15,258 nucleotides of DNA, taken from assembly GCA_004151065.3 (NCBI GenBank), contig NWUY0300015234.1, forward strand, positions 26,072 through 41,329. Direction: 5' to 3'. Position 1 is the first letter of the stretch. Each line of letters begins with the position of its first letter. Position numbers and translations under genes: made by a program. Source of the stretch: Larix sibirica (lineage: Eukaryota > Streptophyta > Pinopsida > Pinales > Pinaceae). The notes below the pieces were generated by a model. That model searched no databases. It was given only the letters and a program-made list of their open reading frames with translations, and was not told where the DNA came from. This document shows, piece by piece, positions 8,476-15,258 of this stretch.

Positions 8476-9760
8476 TTGCTCTGAAAGCAATAAATCTTAG
8501 AATATGGTGACAGCACTTCTTAATCAATGATCATTTCTTCAACAACTTAAGGTAAACGCCTCGACTGCTCAACTGTATCAGGTCCCAAGGTTCCAATATG
8601 GAAGCAATCATGTCCCATACTGCACCCAATTGTTTGATTCAGAACAGAATAGCCAGAATATATATAATTTTGCACCATCAAGATGAGAAATAGTGTAATG
8701 CGTGTGACATGAATGTAATTCATTTTATGAAGAAGGTGACAGTCCACTTTATTTCAGGGAAAAACTAACAATAAAAAGTGGATACAAATCTGCTCCCATT
8801 TGCTATAACAAAATTTGTGGAATAATACCAAGGCAAAAGGCCACAAAACTGAGAGAATAATTCAATTCTTTCTTTAAGAGGAGTTAGTATACAAGCATGC
8901 ATGCACACACATATATATATGATCTAGGTGGCCATCCAAATCTGCCCATCTCAGAATCTGTGCCAGTTTTACAGGTCAGCAGGTCGTTAACTACCGACAA
9001 AATTTTCAGTTCCTTCCTTTGTGTTTTTGATGATTTCACTGGCCAGGACCCCTCCGAAGGACCCAACCTGCCAGCCAAACTTATAGAGCTTGGAATAAGC
9101 TTTGTAATGGTCCAAAGAACAAACACCTAGTGGAATTGGTATGCAAAAGTTATGCCCCTAGGAAGTTAACATTCCAACCAAGCTCATCAGGACCTGCCCT
9201 CCTTTCACCATTTCAGTTCCTAGGCTAAGGGGTTTGGGATCTTAGGAATTTTGCCTCCTATGGTTTTGGGCATTATGCTAAAATGCAGTTTCAGCCTATT
9301 GTAATTTGTTTTTGGAAAATGAGCGTAACCATCATATCTCTTCTTAGAGGTACACTACCTCGATTCTAGCCACCATGTTTTGTTGTGTACATTGTAGTGT
9401 TTTTAACCAGTGATTCATTAATAGAATTTGGTTTTCACTGTATAAGGTGTTTCACCATGCTCTATTTTCTGCAATAGCATGTTTTTATTAATTTCATCCT
9501 CGATACAGATAGATCAATATATATTTGGTAAATAAATAGGCAAATTTAGATTACTAAGTTACTAACTATATACAGGCTACAGCAGATTACAGAATATCAG
9601 CAAAATATAAGGGATCGTTTAACTTGGTTCTTGGATCTAAAATTTCAGTCTGAGATACTGATGCTATCCATATTTGAAACCATGAACTAATCAGAAAATA
9701 CCCTCTGCTTCTACATAGTGTCCACGTTCATAAGGTATAAGAAGCTGCTGGTCATATGAA
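8476..9760. other. region upstream of MAF1, no gene recognised
   Basis: This stretch should contain the MAF1 promoter and a non-coding first exon, but I cannot point to either. It includes a short (AC)n/(AT)n run near 8902-8920. Between 8930 and 9300 there is a less AT-rich stretch whose two overlapping reading frames on opposite strands show no protein family. That stretch may be retroelement-derived; this is a guess. Confidence 0.5.
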
Positions 9761-9880
9761 TAGCCAACTGTTTTAACAGAGTTTTCGAAGAAAAGAACAA
9801 TTACTATTGGGGCTAGCCAACTGTTTTAAGTTTTTAACAGAGGTTTTAAAAAGAAATAACAATTACCATTGAAGCTACTG
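9761..9880. repeat. imperfect direct duplication, 53-61 bp
   Basis: TAGCCAACTGTTTTAA occurs at 9761 and again at 9814. Each copy is followed by CAGAG, an A-rich stretch and ACAATTACYATTG. The second copy has an additional 8-base insertion, GTTTTTAA. Confidence 0.75.
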
Positions 9881-10075
9881 TACAAAATATAAGCTACAAG
9901 ACAAAATATAGAGCCTCTTATGTGTCTACTGGTATTAATCAGCAAAAAATAGACACTGAAGTTGGTGAACCTTTGAGGCAGTGTCTAACTGTTAACTAAA
10001 TGCCCCATGTTTAAAAATCGCCATATGCAGGAGTATAAATGTGAATCTGGGAACTGCATTTTGTTTAATGAACTC

Positions 10076-10109
10076 GACGTTTCGATCCCTACTCTGGGAT
10101 CATCTTCAG
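10076..10109 (-). ncRNA. hammerhead ribozyme-like core, left arm
   Basis: The minus strand reads CTGAAGA (10103-10109), one extra T, stem II GATCCC/GGGATC with loop AGAGTA (10084-10101), then GAAAC-GTC (10076-10083). These match the conserved CUGANGA, GAAA and NUH elements, with stem III reduced to AC/GU. A distal stem I (TGCAT with ATGCA) can be drawn. The extra T before stem II and the two-pair stem III make single-copy activity doubtful. Confidence 0.65.
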
Positions 10110-10231
10110 GAAACTGCGATGCAAGGGTTTTCTGGGGTCTGTGAACTGACCCAAATTGATAAAATTGCCATCTGAACAACAGATGGATCAAATTCAAGAA
10201 TTTTTGGTTTGCTGGATTCCAGTGAAGGATC

Positions 10232-10265
10232 CTGATGATGATCCCAGAGTAGGGATCGAAACGTC
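10232..10265 (+). ncRNA. hammerhead ribozyme-like core, right arm
   Basis: The + strand reads CTGATGA (10232-10238), an extra T, stem II GATCCC/GGGATC with loop AGAGTA, then GAAAC-GTC (10258-10265). Predicted cleavage would follow C10265. TGGATTC at 10213-10219 can pair with GAATTCCA at 10266-10273 with one bulge, but 12 bases intervene before the core, so stem I is irregular. Confidence 0.65.
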
Positions 10266-10328
10266 GAATTCCATTAAACAAAAACACAGCTCCCGGATTC
10301 ACAATTAAATGTCCCATTCNTTCTTTCC

Positions 10329-10720
10329 TTATGGATGCAATGTAACTTTCATTGCCCCTATCATCAAAATATCATCTACATACACCACAATATGTAAAAT
10401 AGATCTTCCAAGTTTATTTACAAACAATGTCACATCATCAATATTAAAGTGTTTGAAATTTAATTTCAAAATATTCTTTGCTAACTTTTCATACCATGTG
10501 TGAGGTGCTTGTTTTATTCCATACAATTACTTGATAAGTTTGCATACCTTTTGTTCTTGTCCCTTCAAAACGAAGCCTTATGGCTGAGACATGAAGACAT
10601 TCTTTTCCAAGTCTCCATTCAAGAAAGCAACCTTCACATCCATCTGATGAAATTTCCATCTAGTTTGTGCATCGAAAGATAATAGAGTGCGGATAGTATC
10701 CCATTTTGATATGGGGAGAA
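10329..10720 (-). pseudogene. copia reverse transcriptase fragment
   Basis: The fragment contains FHQMDVKVAFLNGDLEKNVF, then GFVLKGQEQKVCKLIK, a stop, LYGIKQAPHTWYEKL and the catalytic YVDD at 10371-10382. Two of the catalytic Asp residues (YVDD) are intact, as is the preceding VKVAFLNG motif. The palm is cut off at the N at 10320, before the RNase H region. One in-frame stop lies between KLIK and LYGIK. Confidence 0.93.
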
Positions 10721-11179
10721 ATTTTCCTCATATTCATATCCTTATTTCTATGCAAAAACTTTTCCTACAAGTTTCGCCTTATGCTTGTCAAGTGAGACAT
10801 CCGATTTTTACTTGTTCTTGTACACCTACTTGTACCAATTGGTTTTCTTCCAAATGGAGGGTCTACAAACTTCCATGTCCCATTCTCGATGAGAGCATCA
10901 TATTAATTATGCATGGCTTCTTTCCACTCATCATGAGTGATAGCTTCTTTAAAGAAGTAGGTTCAAGGTTAGCAAATAATTTTGATTCACAATCATACAA
11001 AACATCCATATCTTCTACATCACCTGAACTTGAATTATCTACATCTCCTTCATATTCTTTCCTTGTCTAACTTCTGGTTCCTATATTTCCAACTTCATCA
11101 AGATGGACACTTTCAAATGTCTTTGTGACCCACTTTGTAACTTTTTATGAAGGTCCATGTTAGCTGATGGTGCTTCATT

Positions 11180-11521
11180 CTATTCAAGATCCAACCTTCC
11201 AATCATCTCAATCACATCATCCATTTGAACCTCCAGTTCTAGTAAAGTGGTGGGAACTTCTTCATGAAGCGGATATGGTACTGCAAAAGGAGATTCCAAA
11301 GATTGATCCAAGATGGGGACCCCCCCTTCAAGATGTTGAATCTCATTATCAAATTCATGAAAGGTATTTACATGGGTAAATTTTTCTAGACGATCAAGAT
11401 GACTCTCAATAGACTTGTCATTTTTATTCATTTCAAGAAAAATGACATCTCTAGAAAGTATAAACCTTTTGTTTACCTTATCATAAAGATGATATGTCTT
11501 GGTGGTGTTTGATTTCCCCAA
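11180..11521 (-). pseudogene. copia integrase C-terminal region
   Basis: An open 113-codon stretch begins GKSNTTKTYHLYDKVNK, followed by RFILSRDVIFLE, the usual GY-S-x-x-KAYRLY...ISRDVxFxE motif after the copia integrase core. The remainder is an acidic, low-conservation linker (HEFDNEIQHLEGG, LHEEVPTTL). It carries on from a 69-bp sequence that is duplicated at 11823-11891. Confidence 0.88.
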
Positions 11522-11891
11522 GAAAATGCACTTTCNTAGCCAGCGAAGTCTGTATAGTGTGATTCCCTGAACGCAACACCGGAAGTGCGCGGTTATAGTG
11601 TTGTTGTTATAGTGTATAAGTTCGCAAGGCTCGCAGTCTATTATGCTTGTTAAATGCGTCGATTTACACTAAGTAAAGTCTATCAAAGAGGTTAAGGACC
11701 GAAGAGGAAGCATAGTCTTTAGTTGCACTGTCCTGTTGCCGAAGAACCATTCCGAGCCGCGCAGTCCTTTGGATGCGCCATTGTATAAGAATTGCCCGTG
11801 AAGAGGTGAACTTCGCGCAAATTTTTGTTTACCTTATCATAAAGATGATATGTCTTGGTGGTTTCTGAGTTCCCCAAGAAAATGCACTTTC
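11467..11891. repeat. 69-bp direct repeat flanking the unrelated segment
   Basis: 11467-11535 and 11823-11891 both run from TTTTGTTTACCTTATCATAA to AAGAAAATGCACTTTC, with three substitutions and no indels. In an intact integrase this sequence occurs once. Confidence 0.92.
11537..11822. other. unrelated 286-bp segment inside the copia integrase
   Basis: This stretch lies between an N at 11536 and the resumption of integrase sequence at 11823. It is visibly richer in G+C (GAACGCAACACCGGAAGTGC, TTCCGAGCCGCGCAGTCC) than its surroundings, and no copia motif reads through it. The 69 bp before it and the 69 bp after it (11467-11535, 11823-11891) are near-identical. It may be a chimeric contig end or contaminant, or part of another insertion. 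I do not recognise it. Confidence 0.7.
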
Positions 11892-12490
11892 GACTCCTTG
11901 AAAAGAGTTTTTTTTTCGTTCCTTTGGAATTAAGGAATAACAAGTGGAACCAAAGACCCTGAGATGCCTCACTGAAGGAACATGGCCATACCACATTTCA
12001 TTTGGAGTCTTGTTTCCAAGAGCATGAGTTGGACTTCCTTTTCTCAAATAAACTGCACATAAATCCACATCACCGCAAAACATCAATTTTCCATTCTTGA
12101 AGAATAACATGGAGTGTACCATATTCAAAAGTGTTTCGTTCATTGTTTCTAACACACCATTCTATTGAGAATTGTATGGAACTGTAGTTTGATGCCTCAT
12201 CCCAAGTTGACAAAGATAGTTTTCAAATCCACTAGAAGTGCATTATTTTCCATTACCAGCACGAAGTGTGCCAATGTGATATTGTGCTTAATTTTTAATC
12301 CATACGTGAAATTTTTTTTAATGTTTCATATGACTTAGATTTTTGCTTTCGTAATTAGACCCAACACATCTTGGTGTAATCATAAACAAAATTCATGAGA
12401 TCATTATTACCATTTGTAGAAGGAACGGGCATGGGGCCACACAAGTTAGAGTGTATAAAATCTAACTTTCTTCATGCTCTGGAATTTGAC
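11829..12490 (-). pseudogene. copia integrase core
   Basis: The motif order is LDFIHSNLCGPMPVPS, then FVYDYTKMCWV (first catalytic Asp kept), LRAGNGK-stop-CTS where a working enzyme has LRSDNGGEYTS, and RHQTTVPYNSQ-stop-NGVLETMNETLL (Glu kept). The second catalytic Asp is replaced by Gly, and there are several stops and at least one frameshift. The downstream part, from VLETMNE to LRVFGSTCYSLIPKE, is open and well conserved. Confidence 0.92.
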
Positions 12491-12501
12491 TCATGAAAAG
12501 C

Positions 12502-12762
12502 CTACTTAATATGTCCACCAATAATACAAGCATCACATTGTTTCAACTTCTTTGGAATGGTGGTGAAACTAGAAAACCCATTATTTTTCAATAATGAGAG
12601 ACTACTATAGTTTATGTGTACATGTCTAGAATTCCATAAAAGGATGGAATACAATGTACCTTCTTCATGCTGTGAGAGGTAGGAAAATTTATGAGCTTTG
12701 GAAAATTTTCCTTTCAACTTTAGTAGTTTCTCATCTTCATATCCAGTCAGGATGACCTGGTT
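12502..12762 (-). pseudogene. copia pre-integrase zinc-binding region
   Basis: An open stretch reads VILTGYEDEKLLKLKGKFS and then GTLYSILLWNSRHVHINYSS and LKQCDACIIGGHIK. The H-x-H...C-x-x-C arrangement and LW...H.NY.SL spacing match the pre-integrase domain of copia polyproteins. It ends upstream near the NN at 12786. Confidence 0.85.
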
Positions 12763-12787
12763 TTAATAGGATCTCCTTATCTCAANN

Positions 12788-12894
12788 ATCCAGCAAACCA
12801 AAAATTCTTGAATTTGATCCATCTGTTGTTCAGATGGCAATTTTATCAATCTGGGTCAGTTCAGAGACCCCAGAAAACCCTTGCATCGCAGTTT
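12788..12894 (+). mobile_element. truncated second copy of the hammerhead-repeat spacer
   Basis: Matches the reverse complement of 10111-10218 with only two visible differences. It includes the 7-bp hairpin CCATCTG-TTGTT-CAGATGG (12819-12837). It begins just after NN and stops at GCATCGCAGTTT, immediately before the position where the other copy has the hammerhead CTGAAGA. Confidence 0.9.
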
Positions 12895-13335
12895 AAAATA
12901 GGTAGGATTGCAGTTTTGAATTGCTGAAGTTGCAATTCCTGTATTCAGGACAAAATCGTGCCAGCAAAAACTTCAAAAAGAAGGGCTCTTAAGTTTTTGC
13001 TTAGGCCACACCAACTTGCAACACCCTGACATCTGCTACTAGTGTGAATCTCCCAGCTGAGCTTCCCCTGTCAAAGATCCTGCCCGATCAGTCTTGAAAT
13101 GTTGGGATTGGCCTTAAAGCTTCATGGTTTTCCTCTCCTGTCTGACTTGATGGACTTCCCCGAGGCATGCTCCTACCACCTTGGTCAAGACTCAAGATAT
13201 CTATTTTCCTGTCAAGTCTCTTCCTTCTGCTTTTGGCAACCTAAACATCTGACCACTATATCCCGTATCTGCCAACTTGCATTCAAAGTCCTTGCGAACA
13301 AGTTGCACCTGCCTTTGGTATGTCCCAGGTCTTGC
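12895..13335. other. unassigned sequence
   Basis: The stretch is slightly less AT-rich than average. A 94-codon + strand frame overlaps it (13099-13383) but shows no family resemblance and runs into a tandem repeat. It may be the interior of an unclassified repeat. Confidence 0.4.
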
Positions 13336-13487
13336 AGAGGGAAGCTAGTGCCCATGTTACTAGATAAGAGAAACATGAAATGAAAGTTGAAACACACAAC
13401 ATATAGTGCAAGAGGGAAGCTAGTGCCCATGTTACTAGAAAAGAGAAACATGAAATGAAAGTTGAAACACACAACATATAGTACAAG
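13336..13487. repeat. 75-bp tandem duplication
   Basis: Two copies starting at about 13336 and 13411, each running AGAGGGAAGCTAGTGCCCAT to AACACACAACATATAG. They differ at a few positions. Because 75 is a multiple of three, the array leaves two overlapping minus-strand frames open with a repeated peptide (MLCVSTFISCF); these are a by-product, not genes. Confidence 0.92.
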
Positions 13488-14390
13488 AAACACAATTTCT
13501 CAGTGTCTCACTAGTAACATTTATTAGGGCTTTTCTAGGTGCCAGAAACAGCATTTCTAACATGTTTCCCATTTCTAATGGATTACAGCCAGAAACACGC
13601 CTGGACCATCACATTCCTGGTAACAAGGTAACAGGTTACAGAGTATGGTTGTGAACAGTGACTGATCTAAATTGGAAAGTCCAAGGGAAACGAGGGAAAG
13701 AAGGTGAAGCTTCAACTGTAAAATGATAATTGGTGGGAAAAGTACAAAAGGTGTCATTCATAGCCCCTATAGCAAAAGTCATTAGACATGCAGATTCACA
13801 TTCTTAGTCCTGGTGATATTTATGAGAACCTTGATATCATGCCAAGCCAAGTGAGAACTGTCATTCATGCGAAGGATCCCACATTCGAGTTCTACACATT
13901 GGAGACTAGACCCATCATTCAGCATATATGGGAATTCATGAACACACTATTGCACATGGTAGCATATGCACTTAATCCACAATAGTATGTGGAAAGGCCT
14001 GGGAAAGTTCCTCTTAATATGATCAAAATGCTTAGAGGTGTTTCAAACAGCCATTTCAAAGATGTATTTTCTAGATGAGAGCAAGATAATTCAGGGACAG
14101 TTTCTTCAAATGGTAAAACTTAGTGGCTCATTTCAAACACCAAATGTGAAGGGTGATTTACAAGAGGTAGCCAAGGAACCCAAGATGAGGTAGAACTAGA
14201 AGACCAAGCATAGGCTATTTAAGCAAGGCTAATGGCTTGCTCAATGTTTTTTAACATTTACAACTGTGTTATTTGCAAAAGTAATAACGCTTTTATAATT
14301 TTTATTTAATTTTATTTTGAAAAATACTTTTTATATTCACATAAACGTATCTACAAACAAAAGTGAAGCACAAGGAAGGGTATATACAAT
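13488..14390. other. unassigned sequence with one small + strand open frame
   Basis: A 65-codon frame at 13788-13985 (IHILSPGDIYENLDIMPSQV ... EFYTLETRPIIQHIWEF) ends in TAG. The same frame continues after that stop with YVERPGKVPLNMIKMLRGVS, which suggests a longer decayed coding sequence. I do not recognise the family; a retroelement gag or transposase relic is possible. Confidence 0.4.
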
Positions 14391-14395
14391 GCCCA

Positions 14396-15048
14396 TCATA
14401 CCCTCTTTCTCAAGCTAAGTAAATCATAAATAAAGTCAAAATACACATCAAGAGCCAGATTTCTGGCATCATTGATCAATAAGACTCCCTTAACCAAAAG
14501 TTGGTGATGTATCTCATCTTTCCATAAATCAATAAAGGATGACACAATACTTATCTCTTGATCAACACATACTTGCACCTGAGTTTCCAAATCACAAACA
14601 GTGTGGAAATCCTTAAACAATGCCATAGAGCAAGGAAGGAATCCTGCACAAGAGCTCACCCATCCCCCAAAACAACACTCCAATACAACTTAGCTTGTTT
14701 TGGAAAAAGCCAAAATGTTGATCCTCAATGTAACTCCAACACTGCCTGCTAAACCAACAACCCCAACAAATATGCTTCACTATTTCCGATCGCTGTCATA
14801 CTAGGCACAAACCATCTGAAAGGGCAATCATAGCCAACTTGGATTTAGATGGAAATTGGAATCCCCTAATATATAACCAACCAAGAAAAAATACACAGCT
14901 TATATGAAAGGCGCACCGACCGCACACTATGAAGACGACAAACCCACCGAACCTCATCTATCAAAGCCCACCCTGCATTAAGCACTGGCGATAATGGTTG
15001 TCTTTGATGAAAAGCAGAGTAGAGATACCAAAAATCATATTGAATCAA
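14396..15048 (-). pseudogene. decayed LINE (non-LTR retrotransposon) C-terminal region
   Basis: On the minus strand, after LSPVLNAGWALIDEVRWVCR, the text reads YKLCIFSWLVIY, then a stop where Trp is expected, then GIPIS. After a frameshift it reads KLAMIALSDGLCLV-stop-QRSEIVKHICWGCWFSRQC. This matches the zinc-knuckle tail of plant LINE reverse transcriptases (KxxxFxWL...CxLC...E.xxHxxxxC.xxxxW). The second Cys of CxxC is a TGA, one base from TGT. The HxxxxC lies at 14757-14774. The tail continues in other frames (SFIDLWKDEIHHQLL). At least two stops and two frameshifts separate the pieces. Confidence 0.6.
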
Positions 15049-15059
15049 TGGTGAAGAAG

Positions 15060-15258
15060 CCCCTTGATGCTATTCTACACTCCAAGACCTTTCCAACGGT
15101 CCAAGAATCGCCTCAATCGGAGTCCGTATGAGGAAGTTATGCCTCCCGCAAGTTGACCTATCCAGTTGACCACCATGGTACCAAGTGGATTCCACGTCAG
15201 CTCTCATTTCTCACACATGTGGAGCTAGTCACATGTGGACTTTCAAGAACATTCTAGA
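15060..15258. other. possible retroelement-type terminal sequence
   Basis: CTTTCCAACGGTCCAAGAAT and AATCGGAGTCCGTATGAGGA resemble a motif widely seen in plant LTR retroelements and their relics (AATCxGAGTxxGTATGxxxAAGTTATG). A short inverted or direct CACATGTGGA/CACATGTGGAC pair follows at 15216-15240. The window ends before any boundary can be seen. Confidence 0.35.

Larger units (their letters stand above)
10010..10302. mobile_element. palindromic Penelope-like terminal-repeat fragment with hammerhead motifs
   Basis: The block is an inverted repeat. The left arm (10037-10109) and right arm (10232-10302) pair across a unique spacer of about 120 bp. Each arm contains a hammerhead-like core ending GAAAC-GTC, on opposite strands. 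Hammerhead motifs with a tiny stem III are characteristic of the terminal repeats of Penelope-like retroelements, and such elements are known to be abundant in conifers. Imperfect direct repeats AACTAAATGCCCCAT (9995-10009) and AATTAAATGTCCCAT (10303-10317) flank it like a target-site duplication. No reverse transcriptase or GIY-YIG coding sequence is present. The minus-strand open frame spanning it is read-through of the repeat, not a gene. Confidence 0.7.
10321..12785 (-). pseudogene. broken Ty1/copia pol (pre-integrase, integrase, reverse transcriptase)
   Basis: Reading down the minus strand gives the copia order. First is the pre-integrase zinc-binding region at about 12717-12502 (HVHINYSSL ... 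CDACIIG). The integrase core follows to about 11830 (LDFIHSNLCGPMPVPS, RHQTTVPYNSQ, ALGNKTPNEMWYG, LRVFGSTCY). Integrase C-terminal sequence is at 11521-11180 (TTKTYHLYDKVNKRFILSRDV). The pol linker is at about 11000-10830 (HDEWKEAMHN, ENGTWKFVDPPFGRKPIGT). Reverse transcriptase runs from 10720 to 10329. Stops and frameshifts recur. Gag, protease, RNase H and LTRs are absent between the flanking Ns. Integration order INT-RT is what separates copia from gypsy. It cannot be functional. Confidence 0.93.

Noticed and set aside
8292-8516. 74-codon minus-strand frame starting upstream of MAF1
   Set aside because: Its middle is MAF1 exon 1, but the frame starts before a likely splice acceptor and runs on into intron 1, so it is not a protein of its own.
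8897-9130. Overlapping frames of 77 and 80 codons on opposite strands
   Set aside because: Both lack family motifs; the openness follows from locally higher G+C. Considered as a MAF1 first exon, but no evidence for it.
9985-10317. 110-codon minus-strand open frame
   Set aside because: It reads through the palindromic hammerhead repeat and its flanking duplication; the peptide is a translation of structured non-coding sequence.
10321-12785. Autonomous copia element
   Set aside because: Multiple stops and frameshifts, loss of a catalytic Asp, and no LTRs, gag, protease or RNase H within the block.
13212-13495. Two overlapping minus-strand frames with repeated hydrophobic peptide
   Set aside because: Produced by the 75-bp tandem duplication, which preserves frame; no start context or family match.

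Overview
This window looks like nuclear DNA of a seed plant, most likely a gymnosperm (conifer-like). It is AT-rich and intron-rich. It is littered with decayed Ty1/copia, LINE and Penelope-like retroelement pieces. The only recognisable host gene is a plant-type MAF1 split over about 5.5 kb. The organism call is inference from repeat content and gene style, not a database match.

Layout. (1) 1-1540: a decayed copia element on the + strand, with an LTR-like block, a degenerate tRNA-Met primer binding site, gag remnants carrying a 58-bp tandem repeat, and an inverted partial copy of the LTR. (2) 1540-2960: unassigned sequence with small tandem repeats, then the probable 3' UTR of MAF1. (3) 2964-8432, minus strand: a MAF1 gene rebuilt here exon by exon. 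It has 10 coding exons, a continuous frame across every junction, and 225 codons plus stop. Intron 3 is 2.6 kb, uses a GC-AG splice pair and contains decayed copies of the end of exon 3. Intron 5 holds a tRNA-like cloverleaf in the same orientation as the gene. (4) 8460-10000: upstream sequence with a probable 5'-UTR splice acceptor but no other gene. (5) 9995-10317: a compact palindromic repeat with two oppositely oriented hammerhead-ribozyme-like cores, flanked by imperfect 15-bp direct repeats. It is best explained as a short Penelope-like terminal-repeat insertion. (6) 10321-12785: a broken copia pol gene on the minus strand, bounded by ambiguous bases, with an unrelated 286-bp segment spliced into its integrase. 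(7) 12788-12894: a second, truncated copy of the hammerhead repeat's spacer. (8) 12895-15258: unassigned sequence, a 75-bp tandem duplication, and the relic of a LINE C-terminus with a zinc-knuckle remnant.

Function. MAF1 is the conserved repressor of RNA polymerase III. The rest is repeat debris, apart from structured RNAs (hammerhead-like motifs and the tRNA-like element) that could be transcribed. The Ns at 10320, 11536 and 12786-12787 all fall at or next to repeats, so the order of the blocks between 10320 and 12787 should be treated as provisional.
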